64,000 nt of DNA from Jaminaea rosea (Eukaryota > Basidiomycota > Exobasidiomycetes > Microstromatales), in NCBI RefSeq assembly GCF_003144245.1, contig NW_020289977.1, positions 310,001 through 374,000 of the forward strand. Reading direction: 5' to 3'. Shown piece after piece: positions 1 to 12,165 of the stretch. A program made the position numbers and the translations under genes. Below the pieces are notes generated by a model, which made no database searches, was not told where the DNA came from, and worked only from the letters and a program-made list of their open reading frames with translations. How positions within the stretch are numbered: position 1 is the first letter of the stretch; every line of letters begins with the position of its first letter.

Positions 1-2695
1 CAGGTTATCAACCATTGTAGCAAAGAAGGCATTCTCGTCATCTTCTTCTACCCCTTGCCCACCCATGAGCCCAGTAGTACTACCGTCAGCGCTCTGTGCT
101 GCGCCTCGTACCTCTCGATCTGCGATACGCCTCCGAAGCTTCATCTCGCGCAGCAGCTTGAGTCGATATGCGTGCACCACCAGAGCATCTATCTCTGCCA
201 AAGCGGCAGCTCGATCTGCTCCACCCGCGGGTAGGCACACCTCCAAGTCCAGCTGTCCCAAGCCTTGCCTCTGCCTCCCATCCATCTCATCCCCGTCTGG
301 CGCTCTGACGAAATTCAGGAACAACTCAATCCAGTGCATCAACCCGTCGAATAATCCGGCGCCTTTAGAGTGGACCTGGTGCACGAATCCGTAGAACTTG
401 CCCTCGTGCCGCGCGACCAGATCGATGAAGACCTGCACGGTACGCTGAGGCTCCGTGTAGCTCATCTCTTCCGTCGCCTCCACAGTCTTGATCAAGTCAT
501 TGATGAAGACCTGCAAGTCGTACAGTGAATCGGCAATGTTCGCCGCCTTGTATACGGTTGCCAACGGAGAGTAGAAGATGGTCACCATATCCTTTAAGAG
601 GTCAGCTGTGACGCCTTCAAAAATGAGTGAGAGAAGTTGTTCCTTATCGCGCAGTCGCGTTGACAGGCGCAGTAGGACATGCAGGTCCTCGTACAGCCAG
701 GCGTCATCGTTCTGGGGCCCTTCATCATCTAGCTCGGGATTCTTGAGGGAGGCGCGATGTCGTTTGTAGACCTCGTAGGCGCGCGAAGCACGAATGACGC
801 GATGGATCTGCTGCCGGCCCAGACGTGGTTCCTCAGGGGAGCGGAGGATGGTGGTGAGAAGGTCCACATTCTCCTTTTGCGCGTCATCGCGATACACCTG
901 CTGCACGTCCGGTGGAGCATAGACGAATAGTCGCACCTTTTCGCACAAGACCTCGTCCTCCACTTTTGCACGCACCGCGTTCACCATCTCCTGCAAGTCG
1001 CGCGCCTCCTCCTGCAATGAGCTGGAGAACATGCGCTGCAACAATGAACGCTGCCCGAATGGCTGGGCGAGGAAGAGGTCGATGACTCCGCGGATCATGG
1101 TGACAGGGTTGGAAATGCGGAGGATCTGTCGCATCATGAAGTAGGGCATCAGCCCATGTATACGCTTGAGTTGAGAAAAGAGGTCCGAGCTGGTGTCGCT
1201 CCCCATGAATAAGTGGAAGAGGGTCGAGGCCGCTGATATCCGCGCCCATGCTAGCAAGGCACGATAGCTCTCTGGCAAGTCTTCGATGCTTGGTGTGGAC
1301 TTGATGGTCCCGAAGACCCGGCTGAGCCCATCCCGCTGGACCAGGTCGGCCTTGAACGTCGCCAAGTGGCTCTTGAGGGAGGCCACGCGCTTTGAGGCTT
1401 CGTCGTTGAATCGGGTCGTCTCGTCGGCGCGTACAGCGTCCAATGCCTCGCGCGAGCGACAGTCTGCTTCTTCGGCCGGAGTGAGGTGGACAGGCTCGCC
1501 CAGGAGGAAGTCGGCAAGGACGGGGCTGTCCGCTACAGGCGGGATGGCGAGGAGGGTGCGGAGGTAGGCGCGTAGAGTGAGTCGATTCTTTTCGCGGGCG
1601 AGTTGGGCGGGTGGAGGAGCTGAAGGGGCGCCTGATGAGCGTCGACTGCTGCTGACGCTGGACGAAGGGTCGAGATGTAGGCCTTCCATTTGGCCGTCGA
1701 TGGAAGAGCGTACAGAGTCTGCTGTTGGCTCGCTCATTGTAGGACTCGGCGGTACCGCATCTGTTTGGCTGCGATCCTTGGCAGGCGGACGACTGATATC
1801 CTCGTCTGGATACTCGACCCGCAAAGTGTCGGCCAAGCGCTGAAAGTCGCCGTATCGCCTGCTCACATGGACGTCTGGCTGGCCCTGTCGTCTTGTACGA
1901 ATGATGAACTCCTCATGGTGGCGGTGGCGCAGTCGACCCTTTGTGGTGCGCGTCCTGACACCAATGACATTGACGTCAAAAGTAGCGTCATCGCGCTCGA
2001 ATGGCTTCCCAGCCAAAGCCGCCTTGACCCTAGCCTGCGCAGCTGCTGCCCTTTCCCTATCCTCGTCCGAAATGCGTACAACTTCCTCGCCGCCAACACG
2101 GATAGCCGCCGCAATGAGCAGTGTGATACTGCGTTCCAACTTCTGTGTAATCTTCCTCCTCTTCGTCTCCTCCTCCCGATCGTCCGTGCCCGAGATGTTA
2201 CGCTCGAGAAACATGTCCATGAAGACTTGGACTTTATCTGAGAAAAAGTTGGAAGGGGCCGACCGGAGGAAGGGAAAGGTGAGGACAAAGTGGTGGAAGA
2301 TGAAGCGGGACAGTGGCAAATCCGCTCGACGTGCTGCGGGTGATGGCTTGAAAGGCGGGCCAAAGGTTGAGAGAGCATCTGGCAGCGAGGAGCGTCGTGA
2401 GGGAAGATCAGTGGGCGCTCAGCAGAATTGTGGTTGTTAGGACCGGGTCAATTTTACCCTTTTGATTGAGTTGCTGGACCTCTCTTTCGACCTGTAGCTT
2501 GACCAGCTGCTTCTTGAGGTAGTGAGCGCGTAATGGCGTCAATCTATTCGGATCCTCGTCATGGCGCAGGTTTGGTATCTTTGCAGCGATTGCCTCGTTG
2601 GTAGCGTGCGCTTTCGCCTCGAGGTCCTTCTCCTCCTGGACCTCAAAGGCGGTGCGTGTGCTGCCTGCCTGGCGAAAGGCCGGGTCGAAGCTCAT
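1..2695 (-). CDS. PX-domain protein, Lec1/YPR097W-like (C-terminus beyond left edge)
   Basis: Two exons are visible: 2695..2458 and 2378 down to base 1, where the frame is still open. The intron 2457..2379 has a GTAAAA donor, a CTAAC branch point and a CCAG acceptor; splicing joins QLNQK-D-ALSTFGPPF in frame. About 872 residues lie in the window. The N-terminal part (LTPLRAHYLKKQLVKLQ, then FLRSAP and FMDMFLERNIS) matches the fungal PX-associated (PXB) domain. It is followed by a PX domain (RRYGDFQRLADTLRVEYP) and a long helical region like DUF3818. This order is that of yeast Lec1/YPR097W, a phosphoinositide-binding protein linked to sterol and lipid-droplet distribution; family membership is clear, the function here is inferred. 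It is divergent from TOM20, 389 bp away. The start is the ATG of MSFDPAFRQ, the first in that frame leading into the domain. Confidence 0.88.
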
Positions 2696-3084
2696 CGCGA
2701 TGCAGGCGACACCACCGAGATGGTGAGGATGGCCAGGGAGGAAGAGAACCCAGTGGCGGTCAATGAATGAATGAATGCAGCAAGTCAAGGGTCCTTTGCG
2801 TTTGTCCTCGTGGGCAAGTCGTGGCCCGAGCGAGCCACTGAGCCAGCCGTGGCGGGCTGACAAGGGCGGCAAGAACGGCCATTCGACGCCTCAGGCTCAA
2901 CAGGGCGATGAGCGGGGCGGGGGCTCGTCCAAAGTGGAGCTGTGCAGAGTGCGAGTGCGCGCCTCATGGCAAATTGACGAGACTTGAGAGCGACGACGGC
3001 AGCAGCGGGAAGGCCGGACCTCCTTCTTCACCCTTCATCACCACCAGCCAGGCAGTCAATCACCACAGCCGCCTCTTCCTCGCA

Positions 3085-4224
3085 ATGAAGACATCTCAAA
3101 TCCTCACAATCGGCGCAGGCACTCTCGTTGCCGCTGGAGTCGGCTACGCCATTTGGTTCGACCACAAGCGAATGAACGATGCGGCTTTCCGCAAGAAGCT
3201 CAACAAGGACAAGAAGCGCACCACAAAGGCGGCAAAGAAGGAAGATGCAAAGAGACAGAAGGAGGACGATGAGGCCATCGACGCCGTCGTAAAGGAGGTT
3301 CAGAAGCCCGGTGTGCTGCCGAGTGGGCCACAGGAGATGGAGAAATAGTGAGTGTTCAGCGAGAGGAAGGGTGGTTGTCATCTCGAGTGGCTGAGCATCG
3401 TGTTTGCTGACCCATCCTTTCTCTCTTTGTGCCCTCCACCCTTCAGCTTCATGGAGCAAGTCACCCAGGGAGAAGCGCTCATCGCAATGGGAGCAGAGCA
3501 CCGTGTAGAGGCTGCCGCCGCCTTCTTCCGCGGAATCAAGGTGTATCCCAGCCCGGTTGACCTCATCATGATCTACCAGAAGGCGACGCCGCCAGAGGTG
3601 TTTGAGATTATCATCAAGATGATTGGCAAGGACGCACAGCTCGGCGGTGGTGAAGGCGCTGCGGGTGGACGTGGTGGTGCCAACCCGCTCGCGGCAATGG
3701 CTGCTGCTACTGGAGGGGCTGGTGGTGCGGGGGCCGCTGCGGGCAATCTAGACGAGGTGGATGACGAAGCAGGGCCGTCCGCTAGCCAGCCTGCTGCTGG
3801 TGGCGCCCAGGGACCGAATGCGCCTGCCTCTGGCCCTCCCTCGCAAGCTTCTTCGCAAGAATGGGACACGCTCAGCGGTGCATCCCTTGGACCCAACGCC
3901 GCCGCAACTGGAGCCACATCGTCATCCGCAGAGGTCTCACCATCAGAGGAGAAGGAAGGCGAGGCCGAATCGTCGACGTCGACGAGCACCGAGAAGAAGG
4001 AGACTGGCGAGGATAAAGAGCCCTTCCACCTGACTTCAAGCGGAGACGCCAACAGCTTTGCGCCCTCTCCCCTCTTTGCATCTGGCTCGGCCGCACCCGC
4101 TGCAAACGCGCCGACGATGAGCGAGGAGGCTTCTTCATCTGGTCAACAGGCTGAGATGCCCAAGGCCGAGACCACAGAGGAGGAAAAGAAGTCGGAGGAG
4201 GCGCAGAAGGAGAGTGGCGTTTAA
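3085..4224 (+). CDS. TOM20: Mitochondrial import receptor subunit TOM20
   Basis: Exons 3085..3347 and 3447..4224; the 99-nt intron has a GTGAGT donor and a TTCAG acceptor and joins EK-Y-FMEQ. The product is 346 aa. Residues about 5-24 form the N-terminal outer-membrane anchor (TIGAGTLVAAGVGYAIWF), followed by a basic and acidic linker rich in K, R and E. Residues about 88-150 (MEQVTQGEALIAMGAEH, then FFRGIKVYPSPVDLIMIYQK) are the MAS20 TPR-like receptor domain that binds presequences for the TOM complex. The odd part is the tail: about 190 further residues of Gly/Ala, then Ser/Thr/Pro and Glu-rich low complexity, whereas yeast Tom20 is about 183 aa in total. The frame stays open through the tail with no splice site that would remove it. 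Start chosen at the ATG giving MKTSQILTIG, directly before the anchor; an upstream in-frame start would bury the anchor. Confidence 0.93.
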
Positions 4225-4478
4225 GCAATAAGAAGTAGATGAGGCAATGGAGTTTGAGAAGGCGGTCTATGGACCGCTCAGAGGCCACAGGACGAATAGC
4301 ATGTCCTGCTCGACGGTATATTGTAGCGATAGGCCAGGCGTGGGAGTAGAGGTTGATCACAAGGCGGACCACTGCGAATCGCTGCGAATCGCAAATCTAT
4401 CCACTATTTCAATGACGCACAGCAGGAATGAAGCGATCGTACGAGCACTTAATCACTTCTCCTTTATGCAAGTTCTGA

Positions 4479-7400
4479 TCACGCTGCCTCCTCCTCACCC
4501 AAAAGAGCCCCCTCCAACAATCCCTCGAGATCCAATTCTTCCCCACCGTACATGCTACTAGCAGGTCGTGTCTGCCTCATCGGCACCTTCATATTCCACG
4601 TCGACCCACTCGCCTCTTCACCCACCTCGATCCCACTGACCGCTCGACTAGTCAGCGTGCTCGATGCAAGCTCGTACTGAAAGATTCCACTCCTACCGGC
4701 CCCTTCGGAGGGAAGAGAATAGGCGCTGCCGTCTGAGGTCATGGAGACGGCAGCCGAGGGGGGCGACGAGCGTGTGTACGAAGAGATGTCATCGTCGCAA
4801 GAGAGACGAAGGTCCGCCTCGTCTATATCCAGGTCGAGACGGAGAGTATCGAGATTCCAAGGATCTCGTCCGTCACAGTCAGGCGAGGTAGGGGATGTGC
4901 ACCCTTGCTGATTCGGCTCCTCCTTCGCCTCGTCGGCCGTCGCGGCCGGAAGACATATGCTTCCCTGCGCAGGCGTGGCCTCACCACTGACATCCTCGTA
5001 GGGCTTGACCGAGGTTGGCAGCGAAGTAGGTGTGGGCCTGGGACGTTGAAGTGGGGGCCAGCGAGCGTATTGCGCCGAGCTGCCTGCACTGGGCAGATCT
5101 CCGCTACGAGAGGAAGTCGCACTCGAAGCTCTGCTCTCTGGTCGGTCTTCTTCCCCTTCGTGAGGCTCTGCCGACTGCGGCTCCTCAACGATCTCCTGTT
5201 CCACATCCGCGCCTTCGATGTCGAATGACTCGACAAGGTCTTGAAGGGTGTCCTTTGCGTTACTTTCTGTCTTGATTGCAGCGCTAACGGGCGTCATCCC
5301 TCGACCAGAGCGCGGCGTTCTTCCTCGTCTTAGCGTAGCCGTGCTCCCTCCACTGTTGCTGCTACCAGGCTGATGGCCTTGCCGCCACATTTTGATCGTC
5401 CCGCCGCTCAGGTCCAGGTCGAGCTTGGGCGGGAGAGGGAAGTGTGGCGGAGAGCAGTCTCCGTCTACTTCTGGACGATCTTCGGCGCGATCGACTTGGC
5501 TGACAGGGTGTCGTGCCGCTAGCAGCAAAGGCTTGAGGGGGCGCCGCTGCACGACTATTGCCTCTCGCACCGCACCCTTACTATCAGGCAAAGCAGGCAG
5601 CGCATCTGTCGGTGCCGGGCCCTTTACTGCGGGCAGTGTTACTTGTCTCTCACTCGCATCCGAGCTACCAGTACCCGCCCTCCGAGGTCTGCGACGACGG
5701 TGCGTCTCGTCTTGAAGCATCGAAGACCATTGCCTGGTGGTGGCGCCGCTCTCCCACTTTTCGTGGTCTGCGGCGGTCTTGCGAGGGCGAGCGGGACTGC
5801 TATGGTTTTCGTCGGTACTGATTGAGAGGATCGAAGATGTGGAGGAGTTCTCTTTGCTAGTGCTTGGGAGATCGGTATTCGCCTCTTCGCTACCCGCAGC
5901 AACGGCAGCGTCCTTCTTCGCCTCCTCCTTGACCGGCGGCTTCACCATCACAGTTTTCCTCGTCTTGACTACACTTAGCGGCGCCACAATCTCCCGGTCA
6001 CGCTGCTGTGACTCAAAGGTCAGAGCGACGAGGGCATCCCTGTGCAAGTCTTCCACGCTGGCTGGCTCGTCTACAGCGGGCATGGGAGTAGACTCCGAGC
6101 GTCGATGCCCTTGAAGCCGTTTGCTGATCGTGCTATCGGCGACGGCAGTTGTGGTCAGGCCAGTGACTGAGCAGTCATGCGCCGTCTTGTGTTGTGCTGC
6201 GGAGCCTGTCGAGTTGACGTTGAGTTGAGCGACATCGCCCGACTGCAAAGAGGGCAGCGCCTTCACGCACTGCCTAGGCGGCGTGGGTGGATGCTTGGGC
6301 CGCCTGCTCGGGTCGTACTTCAGCGACGTAGCCTTGCGCAGCCCAAGTTGTTCGGTGGCTAGCACGACGATGCCGTTTCTGGGCGGGTGCGACTGAAGCG
6401 CCTCCGGAAGCATCTGGATGGAATTGCCCGCCTGTTCGGCAGCCTCGCGAGGTACGCCACGAGATATTGAATCCACGCGCTGATGGCCCCGTGGGCGGTG
6501 TGTATCGGATGAAGCTGAGGGGACGGGTGCTGGACGAGGCGTGGTGAGGGGTTCGTCTTTCTCAGAGATCCCCAGGCCGAAGAGGTGTGAGAGTGCAGGA
6601 GCTACAGAGCTACCAAGCGACCCCTTGCGACCTCGTCTTCGCTCGGGAATGTGAATGGGTGCGCCGAGCGAAGACGTAGAGACGTGACTTGTTGAGAGGA
6701 GGCTCTCCATCGAAGTTGAGCTAGCCTCGGAGCCGTAGTGCAGAGCGGGTGGAGAGTCGTCATGCTCACTGCTTCCAGAGGAGAAGGGTATCATGGACAC
6801 CTTCTGGAGCGACATCGCATTGACATGATCGCTCGAAAAGCTGCGCCCATGACCCTTGGCCTTCTGCAGGAAGCGTCTCGCTGCGCCTCCGAAAGTATTG
6901 CGGACTGGTGAGGCAAGCTCTTCCTCCTCTTCGTCGTCGGATGAGCCGCCGTGATTGGGCCGGTGGACCGCTGTCGATGGGCGATGAGGATGTCTCCGGA
7001 TGAAGGATGGGATTGGCTTGCTCTTGGGCGAGATCATCTCCTGAGCCGTGCGGGAGCTGTTGAGTGGCGGGTGCAAGTGGGTCAGCTACGTGGATACTAA
7101 GGGTGCGGGCCTTGTCGGCTGGTCTCACCTTGTGCTTCTTGCTAGCTTGTTGTTGCTGCTGCTGCTGTTGTCCTGCCCATGCTTCGCAATATGGAAGTCC
7201 CATCCTTTGAAGTGTGCGTCGACAGGTGGGAGTGCAGCGAGGCGGTGGTCTGGACTAGGAGTGGCGGAGGCCCCCATCATCTTCTTCTGCCTGCTCGCCG
7301 GCGAGAAGGAGGAGCAAGGCGGTGAGGCAAAGTCATTGACCAAGCGCTGATCCAGCGGGCTCGTCGTCGAGTGCAAGCTTGAATTTGTCCAGGAGAACTT

Positions 7401-7526
7401 GGATCGAAGCTGCTGGTGGTGGGCGGGAAGGCGCACTTGAACTCGTGGTGGCGTCGAAGGGGCGCTGCCCTTGCGCGATCGTGCAATGGAGCCAGTCCGT
7501 ACGTGTGTGGGGCGCGTGTCGGCCAT
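4479..7526 (-). CDS. Hypothetical long, mostly disordered protein
   Basis: Exons 7526..7129 and 7056..4479; the intron 7128..7057 (GTGAGA donor, CAACAG acceptor) joins ARST-S-SRTAQEM in frame. The product is about 991 aa. I recognise no domain. It is Ser/Pro/Arg-rich with acidic blocks (DDEEEEEL) and many SP/TP and RxxS contexts, which suggests a phosphorylated scaffold or regulator; this is inference only. The best-ordered stretches are an N-terminal segment around FKGWDFHIAKHG, NTFGGAARRFLQKAKGHGRS, and the C-terminal 120 residues, which contain DPWNLDTLRLDLDIDEADL and end in an acidic helix-like tail (EELDLEGLLEGALLGEEE). These would be the parts to search. It is convergent with TOM20 (254 bp). 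Confidence 0.72.
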
Positions 7527-8705
7527 ATCAATGATGAAGGAAGAAATTGAAGGAGAACACGTCGCGTTTACATCAACGAAGAGAGGCTGCCCATTTAAGA
7601 CGTCTGGGCCTCAAGGCAGTACCATCCGCTCGACCTCCGGCGCCTCATTGTCCCTTGTCCTCCTCAAGGCCCGCAAAAACGCCTTCATCGCGGCGTGTAG
7701 CGTGTCGTGCTCGGCGACCCTTTGTCATGGCGCCGGACGATCAAGCATCTGGTGCTTTGTCCACTCTTCGAGATCGGCGGCCATGCGTGAAGATTGGAGG
7801 TATGGTGCGAGACAAAGGGACGACACCTCGGACGGCGGACCGGACCAAGGCTGCCTCGTCGACGCCAACCGAGCTCCGTCTGACGCCCACGCTCGACTCG
7901 CTCGCGCCATGCATGGCCAAAGCGCCACCTCCGAGTGGAGGCCAGTCAAGATGGTGCGTCAATTCTGCAACTCTTTCCACTCGCTGCGGCTCATTACCAA
8001 CAGCCGCGACTCAACCTGAGCATGGTAAGGCTGCTCAGCCTACGTCCGTTCGCTCACTGTCTTGCTCGAGCCGCGAGAAGGTCGGTCGCGGCGTCCCACG
8101 CCCGAGCTGTTCCCACCACGTCCTCAGATTCAATATGAACCACCCGAGCTCGATCGACAGAGGCCTTACCACCCCTTCTTGAACGACATCGGCGGGGCCG
8201 CCGCCCACTCTGTCTCTCAAAATCTCACCTGCTGAGGGTCGATCCTGCACACGCAACAACGCCAGCCCCTTCGTCCTGCTTCTTGGACATCAGAGTACAT
8301 CGTAACCACTTTATGCGGGCTAATGACGGGTCGAAGCAGCTCGCTGTGGAAGTCGATACGGGGAGGTGGGCGCCGACACGCGGTGCAGGTGAGCTGAGCT
8401 TCCATTCAGTGATGAGTTCGCTTATGCCAGCGCGTCTCGCAGTCTAAACTCGCACCCTCGTTGCATATCGCAAAGTAGCTGCTCGACAATCGTAGAGCAA
8501 CGCTTAGCTGTACGCCTATGGCCCTGTGCTTAGCTACCAGCCTATTCCCGTAAGGCATCGCCTGCCAGGTCAGATCGCCTCTACAAGCACTGGCAAGCAC
8601 TAGCGCCACGACCAGACGAGGCGACAACTACGCGCGAAGCTCATCGTTCACGTCGGCCCAAAGCAGCTATCTCATTGATTAATGTCAAATTGAATTGGAT
8701 TCCAA
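7527..8705. other. Intergenic, no convincing gene
   Basis: This 1.2-kb stretch lies between the start of the disordered-protein gene and the stop of the Hsp31-like gene. The plus-strand frames here begin at non-ATG codons and show no domain. A minus-strand ATG frame at 8405..8217 (62 aa, with CTAC and CCVC cysteine pairs, ending near a GTGAGA donor) could be a first exon of a small gene, but no continuation with a recognisable product was found. Confidence 0.4.
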
Positions 8706-9708
8706 TTACTTCTGGAGTGCCTTGGTGAGCTCCTTGGCCATAGCGCTAGCTGACGCTGGGTTCTGGCCAGTGATGAGAGTATGGCCATCGCCCGACTCGT
8801 CTACGACAACGTGTTCCCCGAATGGAACTTTTGCTTTACTGTACATCCCACCACGCTCTCCGAGACGGGTCTCGACCAGCCAGGGGATGGCATCGGTGAG
8901 CTGGGCCATTTCCTCCTCTTCGTTGGAGAAGGAGGTGACTTTGCGGGTCTCGAGGAGGTACTTGCCGTTCTGTGAGACCGAGACGCAAGGGCTGGTCAGA
9001 TTGCGGCTCACCTTCTTGTATCTCGTTCGCACGGAGTAACTACTCACCGAAAGCTTGACGTCGGAAAAGACGGCGGGAGCGTGACAGACGGCAGAGACGG
9101 GCATCTTGGCCTCGTAGAAGTCCTTAATGAGCTTCTGAGACGTAGCATCTACGGGCAGGTCAAAGCAAGGGCCGTGGCCGCCGGGGTAGAAGATGGCGCT
9201 GCGGGATAGCGTAGACAGGTCAGTCATACAGACGAGCTTCAACTCCTCTCTCTGGCGGGCGTGCCCACTCACGAGTACTTGCTGACGTCGGTGTCAATCT
9301 CGCTGAGCTTCTTGGTGTTCTTGACCATTTGCTGAAATTCCTCATCCTTGAGGAACTCCTGACTCTCCTTGTCCTCCTTGAAGGCTTCGACAGACGACTG
9401 GTCGAGGGGAGCCTCACCGCCCTTGGGGGAGGCGAAAATCATGGGGTAGCCTGGGGTGGTGAAGGGGGTGATGAGCGGAGGTGCTGACAAGTAGTTGGCC
9501 TTGTTCATCATACTCACCCTCCCTCTTGAAATGGTACGCAGGGTGAGCGAGCTCAGGCAAGTACCATCCCGTGGGGTGGTCCTTGCCGATTAGCTTGGTG
9601 TGCGACGTGATGACCTAGCGAGAGGCGACGAGGTGAGCATCTCATGCCTAACATCATCAAATGCTCGCAACTACTCACGACGAGGATCGGCTTCTTGTCA
9701 GCTACCAT
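8706..9708 (-). CDS. Hsp31-like DJ-1/PfpI protein (glutathione-independent glyoxalase type)
   Basis: Five exons: 9708..9679, 9614..9518, 9450..9273, 9198..9048 and 8969..8706, all with GTGAGT donors, give 239 aa, close to the 237 of yeast Hsp31. The protein begins MVADKKPILVV and contains TGWYLPELAHP (family glutamate), FYPGGHGPCFDLP, and the nucleophile elbow SAVCHAPAVF with Cys140-His141, then TGQNPASASAMAKEL near the end. Hsp31-class enzymes convert methylglyoxal to D-lactate without glutathione and act as stress chaperones; the catalytic residues are intact, so activity is plausible. The 10-residue first exon and the 66-67 nt introns explain why no single long frame covers the gene. It is followed upstream by a 467-bp gap before the glyoxal oxidase stop codon. 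Confidence 0.92.
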
Positions 9709-10175
9709 TTTGAACTGGTGGTATGGTGGTGGTCAGGTTGGAAGGACAGACAGGTGTTCGCCCACCGTCTCGAAATGCAATTTATTGCTCTGCGCTGCTG
9801 CGATGCTGACTTCCTTCTCTTCGCCTATGCCTGCGTGCCCGGGCCAACTGCATTTTGGGCCGGGTGGAGGTCAGCATGGCCCGACTACGACGAAGACGGG
9901 GACGACAGGGTTGCTATGCTCCACTTCGTCTGTCACGTTTCATCATCCTCATCAAGAAGGCAGGCAAATAAATTGAGGTCGTCAAAGCATAAGCAAAGGG
10001 TCGAGTCGATGCTCCTGCGTGCGCGAGTACGCTCTCAGGGCGCCCTCGCTGCAGGCCGAGTCAGGAAGTTGTAGGGCAAGTAGTGGATGAAGAGGGGCCA
10101 AAGGGCCAAATGTCCATGCTAGAGGCTGCAATCTCGAGTCAAGTCGACCGCTTTTCCCTCGCACGCTCAACCCGC
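9709..10175. other. Intergenic: upstream of Hsp31-like gene, downstream of glyoxal oxidase
   Basis: 467 bp with no supported gene. A single AGGGG (stress-element-like) pentamer occurs near 10091, which alone is not significant. Confidence 0.4.
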
Positions 10176-12165
10176 TCAAAAGAGCTTCGCTCCATCGCTC
10201 CATTCCATCCTCCTCTTCTTCTTCTTCCTCCTCTCGCCAGGAATGGTCTTAGGCCCAACTTGCACGAACTTTCCCTTGCTTGGCACTCCGTCAATATCCA
10301 GAAAAGCCAGCGCGGTGCCAGGCGCAAAGAGACTGCGATTGTTGGGCAAACCATCGACTACGAGCGTGGAGGACCCATTTGTGATGCGACAGTTAAGCTC
10401 GATGGCTCGCTGGCCCCACTGAACTGCGTGCGTCGAGAAGCCTGTGCGGATCAGACGGACAGTGGCCTTTGTAATGGAGGCGGTCGAATTTGCAGAACGA
10501 GCTTTGGTGAGATCGATGCGAAACCCGCTGCTCCCGTAGCTGAAGGTCGTGGGCAGCTGGGCGTTCGAAGGGCGAGGCGTGATGTACCAAGGCGGGTACC
10601 TGCAAGAACGGGGAGTCAGCTCAATGCTTTGCCGCGACGTGCCTTTACTGACTCACCAGACCTCAATGGAGTACTCCGTAGGATACTTGACCGTCGTCAC
10701 GTCAGGATTGGGGTTGGAGCCGCCCACGACGATGGACCCGTCTGGCATGAGGACCATCGACGAGTGGTACATGCGAGGCTTTGACAAAGTGCCTTCGTAC
10801 GACCAGGTGTAGCGGGTGGGGTCGAGCACCCACACAGCCTACGAGGGCACGCACCAAAATCAGCCATCGCCTTTGTTCTAGGCTCTTTCTCGCACTCACA
10901 TATCCGGGATCGTCAGCATAGGAGTGGCCAATAGGCTGGCCGGTACTTCCCGGAGGACCGTATCCTGCAGTCCCCTTCTTGGCTCCTCCTATCCATGCAA
11001 TCTTCCCATCAGGCAAAGTAATAAAGGTAGCCATGCTGCGACCTTCCGGCGCGGGTGGACGAGGTCGCCACGTCGCATCAATGAGGGGTGCAATTGACCA
11101 GCAGTCCCGAGAGTTGGACTTGTCCGTGAGCGAGACATTCGGGCCGTGGGTACCTCCCCAGTCCACTTTGGACAGGCCGGTAAGCCCGCCACAGAACAAG
11201 ACCGTCTCTTCGTACTTGTTGTCGGGCGTGAAGGGGAGCAAAGTCACGGCAGCGTTGGATGGGTAAGGACCGGGGGCTCCGGGCTTGTCAGGAAGCTTCT
11301 GCTCGGTGTGGGCGGAGAGGTCGTAGAGCACGGCTTCGTTGTACGACTGGATGAACATACGGCCTGCGTGTGTGTTGCATGTCAGTAGATATCTCGGTAC
11401 ACCTCGCCGCTCGTCACCCACCATTGGACATGAGGTAGGTCAAAGGATAGAGGTTTATGGGGAGCGTGCGAGTAATGATTGGCACTGGCACTGGTGCTCC
11501 ACGATCAGGAAAGAACTCGAGCGTGGGCTCCATCAGCTTCTCGATGGCACTATAGCCTCCTCCGCTCTGGCCACCAATGATGGCAACGCTACCGTCGGCG
11601 AGGGGTTCCTAGTGAGGAGGAAATCAGTCAGTATCCTATCATTTGTGGCTCTCCGCGCGCGCAGACGCACCATGCTTGGGTACCACCGCTCTCTGTGCAG
11701 CCCGCGCGGTCGTGAGTCCCAGGTGCCATCACGAGGATTCCAGATGTTGACGGCCATGCCTCCATCAATCGAGAAGTAGGGCCCCACCGACTGGTTAGCG
11801 GCGAGTCCCTTGGGTCCAACGGCGATATTGCCACCCGTGACGACCATCCTTCCATCGGCGATCGGCGCACCTCCCGCACAGAAAGTATTGGTTACTATAT
11901 CAAATGGCTTCGACTTGCCGGTGCGTATGTTGTACTCGGACGCCCACGCAGGCCTGCCATTGATCTGGAGCGGATTGTTTTCCGTCTTGTCGAGGAAGAT
12001 GACGGTATCGTCCGAGTTGAGAAACGCCATCTGCGCAGAGATGCCTGAACGGCCATTGGTAGCCACTCGTCCTCCCTCGGAGACGCACCTCGGGATGAGC
12101 ACAGCCAAGGCGAGCGTGATGACAGATAGCAAGTGAATGCGCGCGCATCGAAGTCGGGGTAGCAT
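10176..12165 (-). CDS. Glyoxal oxidase (AA5_1 copper radical oxidase), secreted
   Basis: Exons 12165..11671, 11608..11422, 11363..10900, 10838..10657 and 10599..10176 give 583 aa. A signal peptide covers about residues 1-29 (hydrophobic LLSVITLALAVLI). Copper-radical active-site residues are all in place: Cys96 (NTFCAGG, thioether partner), Tyr162 (RWYPSM), Tyr406-His407 (RMYHSSMV) and His500 (FSTHAVQW). Kelch-like repeats are visible as GRMVVTGGN, GSVAIIGGQ, GKIAWIGG and GSIVVGGSN, and the C-terminal DUF1929-type domain carries PPWYITPRP. The enzyme oxidises aldehydes such as glyoxal and methylglyoxal to acids and makes H2O2 outside the cell. The last residues are strongly basic (RRKKKKRR), unusual for a plain secreted enzyme. 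It is divergent from the GH47 gene across a 1-kb region. The neighbouring Hsp31-like gene also acts on methylglyoxal, but a functional link is only a guess. Confidence 0.93.

Noticed and set aside
7547-8182. 211-codon plus-strand frame
   Set aside because: Starts at TTG, is low-complexity Arg/Pro/Ser, and overlaps other frames of equal merit.
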